From contig NZ_JAGKJK010000004.1 in NCBI RefSeq assembly GCF_020329435.1, positions 462,066 to 526,065 of the forward strand: a stretch of 64,000 nt of DNA. The letters are read 5' to 3'. The notes beneath the pieces were generated by a model. That model had not been told where the DNA came from. It did no database searches and worked only from the letters and a program-made list of their open reading frames with translations. Origin of the DNA: Bradyrhizobium hereditatis (GTDB taxonomy: Bacteria; Pseudomonadota; Alphaproteobacteria; Rhizobiales; Xanthobacteraceae). Each line of letters begins with the position of its first letter. The first letter of the stretch is position 1. Shown here piece by piece: positions 25,953-35,830 of this stretch. The translations under genes and the position numbers were made by a program.

Positions 25953-28900
25953 TGGCTTTGAATATCTCGGCTTGGTCGATCCGGAATCCGCTTCCGTCGG
26001 TCGTCTTTTCAATCATTCTCCTGGTACTGGGCTGGGTCAGCTTCACCAAGCTTGCGGTGACGCGGCTGCCGAGCGCCGACATCCCCGTGATTTCGGTCGC
26101 AGTCGCGCAATTCGGCGCAGCTCCCGCCGAATTGGAAGCGCAGGTTACCAAGACCATCGAGGACGGCGTCTCCGGCGTCGAGGGCGTGCGGCATATTTCG
26201 TCCTCGATCACCGACGGCCTGTCGGTGACGACGATCCAGTTCGCGCTTGAGACCAACACCGACCGCGCGCTCAACGACGTCAAGGACGCAGTCACGCGCG
26301 TCCGCGCCAACCTGCCGCAAAACGTAAACGAGCCGCTGATCCAGCGCGTCGACGTGATCGGTCTGCCGATCGTCACCTATGCGGCGATCTCACCCGGCAA
26401 GACGCCGGAGCAGCTTTCCTATTTCGTCGACGACGTCGTCAAACGCGCATTGCAGGGCGTGCGTGGCGTCGCCCAGGTCGAGCGCATCGGCGGTGTCGAG
26501 CGCGAGATTCTGGTCTCGCTCGATCCCGACCGGCTGCAGGCGGCGGGGCTGACGGCCGTCAATGTCAGCCAGATCCTGCGCGGGACCAATGTCGACCTCG
26601 CCGGCGGTCGCGCCGAAATCGGCAAGAATGACCAGGCGATCCGCACGCTGGCCGGCGCCAAGACGCTGAACGAGCTCGCCGGCACCATGATCCCGCTGTT
26701 CGGCGGCGGCGAAGTGCGGCTCGACGATCTCGGCACCGTCACCGACACCATTGCCGATCGCCGGACCTTTGCCCGCTTCAACGGCGAGCCGGTGGTAGCG
26801 CTCGGCATCAAGCGCTCCAAGGGCGCCAGCGACGTGGTGGTAGCGGCCGCCGTGCAGAAGCGCATCGACGCACTGAAGGTCGCCCATCCCGACGTCGACC
26901 TGAAGCTGATCGACACCTCTGTCGATTTCACCAAGGGCAATTACGATGCGGCGATCTCGACCCTGTTCGAGGGCGCGATCCTTGCTGTGATCGTCGTGCT
27001 GTTGTTCCTGCGCGATATCAGAGCCACCATCATCGCCGCGATCTCGCTGCCGCTGTCGATCTTCCCGGCGTTCTGGGCGATGGACCTGCTCGGCTTCTCG
27101 CTGAACCTGGTCTCCTTCCTCGCCATCACGCTGTCGACGGGTATTCTGGTCGACGACGCCATCGTCGAGATCGAAAACATCGTGCGCCACATGCGCATGG
27201 GCAAATCGCCCTATCGCGCGGCGCTCGAAGCCGCCGACGAAATCGGCCTTGCGGTGATCGCGATTTCACTGACCATCATCGCGATCTTTGCGCCCGCCAG
27301 CTTTATGTCCGGCATCGCCGGGCAGTTCTTCAAGCAGTTCGGCATCACCGTGTCGGTGCAGGTGTTCTTCTCGCTGCTCGCCGCGCGCTTCGTGACGCCG
27401 GTGCTGGCCGCCTATTTCCTGAAAGATCATCCGCACGACGAGCCGCCGCCCGGGCGCACCCTGCAGACCTACGCCAAACTGGTGACCTGGTCGGTGAAGC
27501 ACTATTTCATCACCGTTCTGATAGGTCTCGGCGTGTTCGCCGCCTCGATCTGGAGCATCACGCTACTGCCGCAAGGCTTCCTGCCGGCGCAAGACACCGC
27601 GCGCTCGCTGCTTGCGATGGAATTGCCGCCGGGCTCGCAGCTCGCCTACACCGAGAAGGTGACGGAAGAAATCGTCGCCCGGCTGCGCAAGCGCCCGGAG
27701 GTGAAGAGCATCTTCGTCGACGGCGGCAGGGTGCCGCCGGGAACGCAGGAAGTGCGGCGCGCGGCGCTGATCATCAATTACACGCCGAAGGCTGATCGCA
27801 AGATCACCCAGCGGCAGCTCGAACTCGAGATCGGCCAGGAACTGGAGAACGTTCCCGATATCCGCTTCTGGTTCCTCGACGAAAACGGCCTGCGTGCGAT
27901 TTCGCTTGTTGTGACCGGCGCCGACAGCAACATCGTCAACAACGTCGCGAGCGAGCTTGCGACGCAGATGAAGCGGATTCCGATCATCGCCAACGTGATT
28001 TCGGAAACCGCCCTCGACCGGCCCGAACTTCGCATCCGCCCGCGCGCCGAGTTGGCGGCACGGCTCGGCGTCTCAACCGAAAGCCTGTCGCAAACTATCC
28101 GCGTGGCCACCATCGGCGACGTCGGTCCGGCTTTGGCGAAATTCGACGCCGGCGACCGCCAGGTGCCGATCCGCGTCCAGCTCGAGGACAGCGCGCGCAG
28201 CGACCTGCAGATGCTGCAGCAATTGCGGGTGCCGCTCGGTCAGCGCGGTGAGCGCGGCGGCGTGCCGCTGTCGGTGGTCGCCGACATCCAGCTCGATCAA
28301 GGGCCGACCAGCATCAACCGTTACGACCGCGAGCGGCAGGCGACGGTCGCCGCCGACCTCGTTGGCACCGCAGCCCTCGGCGACGCTACCAAGTTGATCT
28401 ACGACCTTCCGGTGATGAAGAGCCTGCCGAAGGGCGTCAAGGTAAGTCCGTCGGGCGATGCCGAAAGCCTCAACGAATTGTCGGAGGGCTTTGCCACCGC
28501 CATCACTGCCGGCCTGATGATGGTCTATGCGGTGCTGGTGCTGCTGTTCGGCACCTTCCTGCAGCCGATCACCATCCTGTTCTCGCTGCCGCTGTCGATC
28601 GGCGGCGCGATCGCAGCATTGCTGCTGACCGGCAAGCAGCTCACCACGCCGGTCTGGATCGGCATCTTAATGCTGATGGGCATCGTCACCAAGAACGCCA
28701 TCATGCTGGTCGAATTCGCGACCACGGCGATCCGCGAGGGCAAGAAGCGCGAAGAGGCCATGATCGACGCCGGCATGAAGCGCGCGCGCCCGATCGTGAT
28801 GACGACGATTGCGATGGCGGCGGGCATGATGCCGTCAGCGCTGGCGTTTGGCGCCGGCGGCGAATTCCGCTCACCGATGGCGCTTGCCGTGATCGGCGGC

Positions 28901-29116
28901 CTGATCTTCTCCACTATCCTGTCGCTGGTGTTCGTGCCGGCGATGTTCATGGTGATGGACGATTTCGGCGCGCTGTGCTGGCGCTTGGGTAGACGGCTGA
29001 TCGTCTCCAGCGCGGAGACGGAATCCGGCGCAGGCCACGGGCCGGATCATCGCAGCGAGCCGCCGGCCAAGGGCCCACCCGGCGTACCGCCGGCAATGTC
29101 GCCCGCGGCGGAGTGA
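25952..29116 (+). CDS. RND family efflux pump permease (AcrB/MexF type)
   Basis: 1054-aa inner-membrane proton-driven exporter of the HAE1 type. The proton-relay residues are present: D401 and D402 in GILVDDAIVEIEN (TM4) and K914 in GIVTKNAIMLVEF (TM10). Periplasmic porter and docking domains fill the two large loops, and 12 TM helices fit the hydrophobic pattern. Start overlaps the adaptor stop. The C-terminal tail is rich in Gly and Pro. The substrate cannot be told from sequence. The missing TolC-type channel must be supplied from elsewhere. Confidence 0.95.
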   Translation: MALNISAWSIRNPLPSVVFSIILLVLGWVSFTKLAVTRLPSADIPVISVAVAQFGAAPAELEAQVTKTIEDGVSGVEGVRHISSSITDGLSVTTIQFALETNTDRALNDVKDAVTRVRANLPQNVNEPLIQRVDVIGLPIVTYAAISPGKTPEQLSYFVDDVVKRALQGVRGVAQVERIGGVEREILVSLDPDRLQAAGLTAVNVSQILRGTNVDLAGGRAEIGKNDQAIRTLAGAKTLNELAGTMIPLFGGGEVRLDDLGTVTDTIADRRTFARFNGEPVVALGIKRSKGASDVVVAAAVQKRIDALKVAHPDVDLKLIDTSVDFTKGNYDAAISTLFEGAILAVIVVLLFLRDIRATIIAAISLPLSIFPAFWAMDLLGFSLNLVSFLAITLSTGILVDDAIVEIENIVRHMRMGKSPYRAALEAADEIGLAVIAISLTIIAIFAPASFMSGIAGQFFKQFGITVSVQVFFSLLAARFVTPVLAAYFLKDHPHDEPPPGRTLQTYAKLVTWSVKHYFITVLIGLGVFAASIWSITLLPQGFLPAQDTARSLLAMELPPGSQLAYTEKVTEEIVARLRKRPEVKSIFVDGGRVPPGTQEVRRAALIINYTPKADRKITQRQLELEIGQELENVPDIRFWFLDENGLRAISLVVTGADSNIVNNVASELATQMKRIPIIANVISETALDRPELRIRPRAELAARLGVSTESLSQTIRVATIGDVGPALAKFDAGDRQVPIRVQLEDSARSDLQMLQQLRVPLGQRGERGGVPLSVVADIQLDQGPTSINRYDRERQATVAADLVGTAALGDATKLIYDLPVMKSLPKGVKVSPSGDAESLNELSEGFATAITAGLMMVYAVLVLLFGTFLQPITILFSLPLSIGGAIAALLLTGKQLTTPVWIGILMLMGIVTKNAIMLVEFATTAIREGKKREEAMIDAGMKRARPIVMTTIAMAAGMMPSALAFGAGGEFRSPMALAVIGGLIFSTILSLVFVPAMFMVMDDFGALCWRLGRRLIVSSAETESGAGHGPDHRSEPPAKGPPGVPPAMSPAAE

Positions 29117-29292
29117 GGCGAAAATTTTCGGTCCGTCGAGTGACGTGACGTTCAAGACGTCAGGCAAAATTCTCCTGCCACGAATCCGACGTCACGAGGA
29201 TCCGCCACAGAACCCGCCCGGCGTGTCATCATCGCCGGGCTCCGGCGTGCCACACACTGGCAAGATGCCACAAGGCACGCTATTTTAGGGGC

Positions 29293-29532
29293 ATGGTCTT
29301 TACACGTATCACCATCGACCCTGCGGTCTGCACCGGCAAGCCTTGCATACGGGGGCTGAGATTTCCGGTGGCACGCCTGCTCGGGTTGTTGGCCGCCGGT
29401 GAAACGCGCGAGGCAATCCTCAAGGATTACCCCTACATCGAAACCGGCGATATCGATGAAGCCTTGCGATACGCGGCCTTCCTCGCTGAAGACGAGACGG
29501 TCGAGCTGCTCCGCCCCGTTCCCGCCAAGTGA
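29293..29532 (+). CDS. DUF433 family antitoxin
   Basis: 79-aa protein of the DUF433 (VapB45-like) family: RITIDPAVCTGKPCIRGLRFPVARLLGLLAAGETREAILKDYP, then a helical region ending ETVELLRPV. It has a helix-turn-helix-like fold and is expected to repress its own operon and neutralise the partner toxin. Its stop overlaps the toxin start (GTGA), the usual arrangement for coupled translation. Intact here, in contrast to the toxin. Confidence 0.9.
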   Translation: MVFTRITIDPAVCTGKPCIRGLRFPVARLLGLLAAGETREAILKDYPYIETGDIDEALRYAAFLAEDETVELLRPVPAK

Positions 29533-29893
29533 GATTTTTGGTCAACATGCCTCTTTCGCCGGCCTTAGCGGCGTGGCTTGTCGATCAGGGACACGACGCG
29601 GTGCACGCGACCGATCTGGGTCTGCATCTTGCCCCTGATAGCGAGATAGTCGCCCGAGCGAAGCACGAGGCCCGGACGATAATCACAGCTGATCTTGATT
29701 ATCCGCGCTTGCTTGCAGTTGCTCGCTCCCTCGAGCCGAGCTTGATCCTTTCCGCAACGGCGACTGGACCGAAATTGCGGTGCGAAACAGACTTGCAAGT
29801 ATCTTGTCCAGCCTGACCGCAGAAGACATTGCGCAGAGCATCATTGTCGTGGACAGGGATCGTGTCAGGCGACGAAGGCTGCCGATCGCATAA
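29529..29893 (+). pseudogene. DUF5615 PIN-like toxin, frameshifted
   Basis: PIN-like ribonuclease toxin partner of the DUF433 antitoxin, starting with GTG at 29529. The N-terminal two-thirds read normally (RFLVNMPLSPALAAWLVDQGHDA, IITADLDYPRLLA, LEPSLIL). At the T run 29749-29751 the frame breaks: the open frame ends at 29816 with an unrelated tail, while the next frame encodes the expected C-terminus FRNGDWTEIAVRNRLA... to a stop at 29893. Adding one T restores CTT TTC. The Asp residues of the PIN core lie before the break, so a truncated product could still be made. It may be a real mutation or a sequencing error. Confidence 0.8.
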
Positions 29894-29907
29894 CCCTACT
29901 CGTTACC

Positions 29908-30582
29908 CTACTCGTTCCTTGCCACCGCCGTCAGCTTGGTCATGTTCTGCAGCAGGATGCGTCCGCGCTGCAGGTCAAGGATCCCATCCTTGCGCCAGAG
30001 CTGCAGTTGACGGTTGACGCTTTCGCGGGCGGCGCCGACGAAGACGCCGAGCTGTTCCTGCGAGATGTGCACTTCGGAACCGAAGTCCGAGGCGAGCGCG
30101 CAGAGCCTTCGCGCGAGGCGCACCGGCAGCGGCTGCAGCACCGATTCCTCCATCCGCTCGCTCTGCCAGCGGATACGCTGGCACAGCAGCATGATGATCT
30201 TGATTGCGACTTTCGGCTCGCGCTCGAGGAAGGCCAGAAAATCCTCGCGCCGCAGCACGAACAGTTCCGAGGGCTCGCCGGCGGTGGCATCCGCCGTGCG
30301 GTTCTGGCCGTCGAGCACGGCGACTTCGCCGAAAAGGTCACCAGGACCCATGAAATTGAGCGTCAGGCGACTACCGTCTGAGGCGCCGGTCTCGATCCGG
30401 ATCTGGCCGCGCCGCACTCCGTAGAGGGCGTCGCCGGGATCGCCCTTCTGGAACAACATTTCGCCAACGCCGAGCTGCTGGGTGTGGCAAAGGCCGGAGA
30501 TGCGCTGCAATTCGTCAGCGCCCAAATCGGCGAACATCGGGTTCATTTTCAAAATGACCGCAAATTCGGCCTGTTTGCTCAT
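29908..30582 (-). CDS. Crp/Fnr family regulator, Crp-like
   Basis: 224-aa regulator. The cyclic-nucleotide-binding domain (residues 15-130) keeps the phosphate-binding cassette GDLFGEVAVLDGQNRTA, with E86 and R95 matching the E. coli CRP cAMP ligands. The long C-helix leads to a winged helix whose recognition helix reads ARESVNRQL, giving R186-E187-x3-R191, the RExxxR pattern that reads TGTGA in CRP; FNR-type ExxSR and its N-terminal cysteines are absent. ATG 30582 with GGAAGG upstream. A CRP-like site lies about 70-85 nt upstream. The final codons sit beside a 12-bp tandem duplication (ACCCTACTCGTT). cAMP may come from the cyclase at 33085. Confidence 0.92.
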   Translation of the reverse strand: MSKQAEFAVILKMNPMFADLGADELQRISGLCHTQQLGVGEMLFQKGDPGDALYGVRRGQIRIETGASDGSRLTLNFMGPGDLFGEVAVLDGQNRTADATAGEPSELFVLRREDFLAFLEREPKVAIKIIMLLCQRIRWQSERMEESVLQPLPVRLARRLCALASDFGSEVHISQEQLGVFVGAARESVNRQLQLWRKDGILDLQRGRILLQNMTKLTAVARNE

Positions 30583-30651
30583 CGTATTGCCTTCCAGATC
30601 GGCTCTACCGTCCCCCGAATGCGCCGTTAGCAGGTTTTTCCCGCTACCGAG

Positions 30652-30667
30652 TGTGTCATAAGTCACA
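30652..30667. promoter_or_regulatory. Candidate CRP-type site upstream of crp
   Basis: TGTGTCATAAGTCACA has one mismatch to TGTGA-N6-TCACA. It lies between the divergent crp and AsmA genes, 70-85 nt before the crp start, which suggests autoregulation. Confidence 0.5.
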
Positions 30668-30801
30668 TAACTTTGCAGTACCCTCGGAATATTTTTGGGC
30701 GCTGGGTCCCACCCCCTTTCCGGGATAAACTTGCCTGACCGGTTGCGCCCGCAGGTCGCGCCACCGAAATAGATGCCGTTTGCGCGGTCTGGAATGTCGA
30801 G

Positions 30802-32865
30802 ATGAAAGCACTGAAAATTGCCGGCGCTGCTATCGTTGCCGTGATCGTCGTCGTGGCGCTTTTGCTGGTGGTCGGCATCCCCGCCGGCTTCCTGACGACC
30901 GAGATCAAGGAGCGGGTCGAGCGCGAGACCGGCTACAAGCTCGCGATCAATGGCGGCGCCAGCATCGGCTTGGGGTCAACGCTCAGCATCAAGCTGAATG
31001 ACGTCACGCTGCAGGATCCGAAGGACCGCGACATCAACCATCGCTTCACCGCCGCGATCATCGAGGCGGAGGTCACGCTTGCGAGCCTGTGGGCAGGCAA
31101 ACCAGAGATTACCGAGATCGTCATCATCCGCCCGGTGGTGAATCTGCCGCTGCGGCGCGAGCGCGTAAGGGAAGCCAGCACCCCCTCGAAACCCGCCGGC
31201 GGCAAGACGGCCGAGTCCTTTACGATCAAGCATGTCAGCGTCAGCGGCGGCACCATCATCTTCTCCAATTTGCGAGACCGGGTCGAGAACAGGATCGAGA
31301 CCGTCAATGCCGACATCGTCATCGATGCCGACCGCAAGGTCACCCTGACGGGCAATGCGCGCAGCAACGGCAATCCGCTGAAATTCGAGCTCAAGGCGGC
31401 GCTGCCTGCGCCGCCGGTCGAGCGGCAGAATATCCCGGCCGAAATCAAGATCGATGCGCCCGCCCTGCTGAATGGCCAGCTCACGGCCAAGGCCGAAGCC
31501 CGCCTCAATGGCCCGGTCGTGATGATCAACGGCGTGACCGGCGCGCTCGGCGACGGCGCATTCAACGGCTGGGCCTCGGTCGATCTGTCAAGCAAACCGC
31601 TGGTCAAGCTCGACCTCGATTTCCAGAAACTTGCAATCGCGATGTCGCGCAGCACAGGCAATTCCGCAGGCCAGCCCTGGAGCAACGCGACGATCGACAT
31701 CAATGGCCTCAATTATATCGACGTACAGGCGCGCATTTCCGCGGCCGAGTTCAGTCTCGGCGGCGCGCGTTTCGCGCCCGCCGCGATCGACACCACGCTC
31801 GCAAGCGGTGTCCTGAAGGCGCAGGTTGCCAATCTTGGCGCCTATGAAGGCAACGCCAATGGCGATCTGACGATCGACGTCTCCAGCGCCAATCCCGCCT
31901 ATGCGATGCGGGCCGACCTTACCGGCGTGCGCGCGTTGCCGCTGCTGCACAGCCTTGCCGACTTCGACAGGCTCGACGGCAGGATGCAGGCGAAGATCAA
32001 CGTACGCTCCTCCGGCACCAGCCAGCGCGCGATCATGTCGAACATGGCGGGCACCGCCTTCGTCGTGTTCCAGGACGGCGCGATCAGGGGGCTCAACGTC
32101 GCGCAGATGATCCGCTCGTTGACGGCAAGCACGCTGTCGGGCTGGCAGGAGAGCGAGGAAAAGGCGACCGACCTCTCGCAATTGTCGGCATCGTTCAGGA
32201 TCGACAAGGGCCAGGCGCAGACCACCGATCTCAATCTCGTCGGTCCGCTGGTCAAGATGACCGGCGTCGGCACGATCGCGCTCGACACCAAGCAGATCGG
32301 ATTTCGTGTCGAGCCGAAGCTTGTCTTGACTACCGAAGGCCAGGGCCGCGTCACCGATCCGGTCGGGCTCGGCATCCCCGTGATGATCGAGGGCCCATGG
32401 GGCGCGCCGCGGATCTATCCGGAGATGCAGGGCATCCTCGACAATCCAGAGGCCGCCTACGCCAAGCTGAAAGAAATGGGCAAGGGATTGTTCGGCCAGA
32501 ACGGCGCCGGGCTTGGCGCCGCGATCGGCAACCTGCTCGGCGGACAGCCGGGCACCGCCGGCGGACAGGGCGCGACAGGCGGACAGCCGCAGGGCAACAA
32601 CCCGCTCGGCGGACAGCTTGGCGAGACCATCGGCAATCTCCTGCAGCAAGGCTTGAGCGGATTCGGACAGGGCGGCGGCCAAAGTCTCGGGCAGGGCGGT
32701 GCGCGCCCGGGTGGCCAACGCAGCCTCAGTCCGAACGCGCCCGCCGAGGCACCGGCGCAAGCTGCGCCGTCCGAACCGGCAGCTCCCGTACCGCCGAGTG
32801 ATACGACCGCGCAGCAGGAGAGCCAGCCGATGAACGAGGTGTTGCGGCAATTGTTTAATCGCTGA
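30802..32865 (+). CDS. AsmA family protein
   Basis: 687-aa protein anchored by one N-terminal TM helix (about residues 5-30), with the bulk in the periplasm. The AsmA N-terminal pattern is clear (RVERETGYKLAINGGASIGLG..LSIKLNDVTLQDP) and the AsmA_2 domain near 400-560 contains the conserved GTIALDTKQIGFRVEPKL and PVMIEGPWGAPRIYPEMQG. AsmA-like proteins form bridges for lipid transport and affect envelope integrity. The C-terminal 120 residues are a Gly/Gln-rich, repeat-like low-complexity tail (GGQP, GQGG) ending MNEVLRQLFNR. Divergent from crp, sharing its control region. Confidence 0.9.
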   Translation: MKALKIAGAAIVAVIVVVALLLVVGIPAGFLTTEIKERVERETGYKLAINGGASIGLGSTLSIKLNDVTLQDPKDRDINHRFTAAIIEAEVTLASLWAGKPEITEIVIIRPVVNLPLRRERVREASTPSKPAGGKTAESFTIKHVSVSGGTIIFSNLRDRVENRIETVNADIVIDADRKVTLTGNARSNGNPLKFELKAALPAPPVERQNIPAEIKIDAPALLNGQLTAKAEARLNGPVVMINGVTGALGDGAFNGWASVDLSSKPLVKLDLDFQKLAIAMSRSTGNSAGQPWSNATIDINGLNYIDVQARISAAEFSLGGARFAPAAIDTTLASGVLKAQVANLGAYEGNANGDLTIDVSSANPAYAMRADLTGVRALPLLHSLADFDRLDGRMQAKINVRSSGTSQRAIMSNMAGTAFVVFQDGAIRGLNVAQMIRSLTASTLSGWQESEEKATDLSQLSASFRIDKGQAQTTDLNLVGPLVKMTGVGTIALDTKQIGFRVEPKLVLTTEGQGRVTDPVGLGIPVMIEGPWGAPRIYPEMQGILDNPEAAYAKLKEMGKGLFGQNGAGLGAAIGNLLGGQPGTAGGQGATGGQPQGNNPLGGQLGETIGNLLQQGLSGFGQGGGQSLGQGGARPGGQRSLSPNAPAEAPAQAAPSEPAAPVPPSDTTAQQESQPMNEVLRQLFNR

Positions 32866-33084
32866 CGCCGAGCAATTCGATTCGATCGAAGCCGTCGTGG
32901 CCGGGGCTGGACCCGGTATGACGAATACGGCGCGATTCCTGCCTAAAATCAGGGCTAACCATGCTGGTGGACGCCCCCGTCTCTCCCGCCAATTCGTGCT
33001 AAATAGACCTCTCACGCGGGGCTCGGGAGCGAGGCCGGCCTCGCGAGTAACCAATGCGCGCCCGAAGCGGCGCCGAGGGTCCGG

Positions 33085-35538
33085 ATGAGCGAGGTCAAAG
33101 ACAGAACCCGGTTCCTGCGCGAAGGCCTGTTTGCCAAATACGTCGTCGCGCTGGTCGGGCTCGTCGTGTTCGTGCTGGCCGTCAACGGCGCGATGGAAAT
33201 CTGGATCACCTATCGCGGCATCAAGAGCTCGCTTCATGACGGCATGTCGGAAAAGGCGCAGGCAACCGCCAAGCGGATCCAGCAGTCGATGTCCGAACTC
33301 GAGCGGCAGATCTCCTGGGTGACGCGGGCTTCTGCCAAGACGATCGAGGAGCGCCGTGCCGACTACACCCAGTTGCTGCGTCAGGTGCCGCAGGTCAGCC
33401 AGCTTTCACTGCTGAGCAGCAGCGGCCGCGAGCAGCTTCGCCTGACGCGGCAGACTGTCACGCTCGGCAGCAACGCCGATTTCTCCCGCGACGCCCGCTT
33501 CACCGAGACGGTCTTGCGCGGCACCAGCTTTGCGCCGGCCTACACGCGCGACCAGCAGCCGTTCATGTCGATCGCACTGTCGCATGCCGACGGCAGCATC
33601 ACGTTGGCCGAGATCGATCTCGATTTCCTCTCGGAGTTCCTGATCGACGCCCAGATCGGCCGGGTGGCATATGCCTATGTCACGGACTCCAGGGGCGAAG
33701 TGCTGGCGACTTCCTCGAAGGGGCCCGAGGTCGGCAGGAATCTGTTGATGTTGCCGCAGGTGGCGGCCGTCAGCAAACCCGGCGGCGTCGCGCCCGCGTC
33801 GGGCACCGATGTCCATGGCGATGCGGTGCTGACGACATCGAGCGTGGTGCCGAAACTCGGCTGGCACGTGTTCTTCGAACAGCCGACGGCGCAGGCGCTG
33901 ACGCCGATCAGGGATCAACTGGTGCGCATTGCGCTCTTGATCGCACTCGGGCTCGTGGTCGCGATCATCGCCGGCACCATCATGGCGCGGCGCATGCTGG
34001 TGCCGATCACCGCGCTGCAGGCCGGCGCGCGGCGGCTTGGCGCCGGCGATTTCGGCCACCGCATCAAGGTGAATACCTCAGACGAGCTGGAGGAACTTGC
34101 CGACCAGTTCAACGGCATGGCGGGCCAGCTCGCCGAGACGTATTCGAACCTCGAAGCCAAGGTGAAAGAGCGGACGCGGGATCTGGCGCAATCGATCAAC
34201 GAGCTCAAGGTGCTCGAGGAAGTCGGCCGCGCGGTCGCCTCCTCGCTCGATCTCAACGCGGTGCTGCCCACGGTCGCCGCGCGCGCGCTCGAAATCACTC
34301 ATGCCGACGCCGTGCTGATCTACGGCTATGATGCGGGCAATCACCAGTTCTCGCTCACCGAATCCATCGGCATCGACAAAGCGGCCGAGGGTAGACACCG
34401 CGCCATTGACGCCGACCACTCCCCGCTCGGCGAAGCTGCCACAAGCGGTGAACCGATCGCGATTCCCCAGCTTGGTACGGCGCCCGAACATCCGCTGCGC
34501 GATGTGGCGATCGAAGCCGGCTTCCACTCGGTGCTGGTGGTGCCACTGGTCGACCAGACCGGCATTTTGGGATCGCTGGTGGTGCTGCGGCGGAACGAAG
34601 GCGAATTCTCCGATAACCTGATCGGGCTGATGAAGACCTTCGCGCACCAGGCGGTGCTGGCGATGCGCAACGCGCGGCTGTTCACCGAAGTGGACCACAA
34701 GAGCCGCGAGTTGCTCGCCGCCAACGATATCGTGCGTCAGCAGGCCAGCAAGCTGCAGGAACAGACGGACCAGCTTCGCGACTGGAACCGCTCGCTGGAA
34801 GAGCGCGTGGAGACGCAGCTTGGCGAGATCGAGCGTATCCGACGTCTCGAACGTTTCCTGGCGCCGCAGGTCGCGCAACTGATCGCCTCCTCCGACGGCC
34901 ATGAAGGCCTGCTCGACAGCCATCGCCGCGAAGTGACGGTGGTGTTTTGCGATCTGCGCGGTTTCACCGCCTTCACTGAGACCACCGAGCCGGAAGAGGC
35001 GATGAACGTGCTGCGCGAGTATCACGCCGCGCTCGGCGAACTCATTTTCAAGTATGAAGGTACGCTCGATCGCTATGCCGGCGACGGCGTGATGATCCTT
35101 TTCAACGCGCCGATCCAGTTTGCGGATCACACCGCGCGTGCGGTCAAGATGGCGGTGGAGATGCGCGACACCATCGGCGCGCTCACCGAGAAATGGCGCA
35201 ACCGCGGCCACAATCTCGGCTTCGGCATCGGCATCGCTCTGGGCTATGCCACGCTAGGCCAGATCGGTTTTGAGCAGCGCCTGGAATACGCCGCGATTGG
35301 CAGCGTGACCAATCTGGCCTCGCGCCTCTGCGACGAAGCCAAGGCCAACCAGATCGTCGTGAGCAGGCGCGTCTACGGCATGGTCGAACAATGGGTCGAG
35401 GGCCGGCCGATCGACGATCTGAACCTGAAGGGTTTCAATCATCCGATCCTCGCCGCCGAAATCACCGGCTGGCGGGCAGAAGTGGACAACGTGGTGGATG
35501 CCGCCGCAGCGGCGGCGCGTCGCAAGAAGATGCAGTAG
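33085..35538 (+). CDS. Membrane class III adenylate/guanylate cyclase with cache, HAMP and GAF domains
   Basis: 817-aa receptor cyclase. TM1 (residues 18-41) and TM2 (about 278-300) flank a periplasmic cache-type sensor; HAMP (about 300-352) is followed by a coiled coil, a GAF domain (about 385-525), a second coiled coil and the C-terminal catalytic domain. Metal-binding aspartates are D623 (VVFCDLRGFT) and D667 (RYAGDGVMILF); the transition-state pair Asn/Arg is in SVTNLASRL. The base-specifying position reads EYAAIG, so choice of ATP over GTP is likely but not certain. It lies two genes from a Crp-type regulator. ATG at 33085, GAGGG upstream. Confidence 0.92.
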   Translation: MSEVKDRTRFLREGLFAKYVVALVGLVVFVLAVNGAMEIWITYRGIKSSLHDGMSEKAQATAKRIQQSMSELERQISWVTRASAKTIEERRADYTQLLRQVPQVSQLSLLSSSGREQLRLTRQTVTLGSNADFSRDARFTETVLRGTSFAPAYTRDQQPFMSIALSHADGSITLAEIDLDFLSEFLIDAQIGRVAYAYVTDSRGEVLATSSKGPEVGRNLLMLPQVAAVSKPGGVAPASGTDVHGDAVLTTSSVVPKLGWHVFFEQPTAQALTPIRDQLVRIALLIALGLVVAIIAGTIMARRMLVPITALQAGARRLGAGDFGHRIKVNTSDELEELADQFNGMAGQLAETYSNLEAKVKERTRDLAQSINELKVLEEVGRAVASSLDLNAVLPTVAARALEITHADAVLIYGYDAGNHQFSLTESIGIDKAAEGRHRAIDADHSPLGEAATSGEPIAIPQLGTAPEHPLRDVAIEAGFHSVLVVPLVDQTGILGSLVVLRRNEGEFSDNLIGLMKTFAHQAVLAMRNARLFTEVDHKSRELLAANDIVRQQASKLQEQTDQLRDWNRSLEERVETQLGEIERIRRLERFLAPQVAQLIASSDGHEGLLDSHRREVTVVFCDLRGFTAFTETTEPEEAMNVLREYHAALGELIFKYEGTLDRYAGDGVMILFNAPIQFADHTARAVKMAVEMRDTIGALTEKWRNRGHNLGFGIGIALGYATLGQIGFEQRLEYAAIGSVTNLASRLCDEAKANQIVVSRRVYGMVEQWVEGRPIDDLNLKGFNHPILAAEITGWRAEVDNVVDAAAAAARRKKMQ

Positions 35539-35830
35539 CCGCCCATCGCGCCCCTCCAGCGCAGAGCTGTCGCAACTCTCCAGCTGAAATATGGAAAACA
35601 ACCCCATGCAAAGTAGCTTGGGGTGACAGCCCGACTGTGGCCGATTCATCCTTCAAGGCTCGCTTCGCTCGCGCCTTAGGTGACGGGTTGAACATTTCCC
35701 CGCGCGCCAGAACAAAATCAGAGAGCGCCACAAGCCTGCGGAAAATCGCCGCTGGCGGAGGCCTCATCCCGCTTGGCTCCAACGTGCCCTTTCTGGTATC
35801 GAAGGCCCTGAATTTGAGAAGGAATTACCG

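Noticed and set aside
31588..33237. Open frame of 549 codons on the minus strand across the AsmA gene
   Set aside because: It is antiphase to AsmA, which has a TM anchor and conserved domain motifs; the composition is of a reverse-strand shadow.
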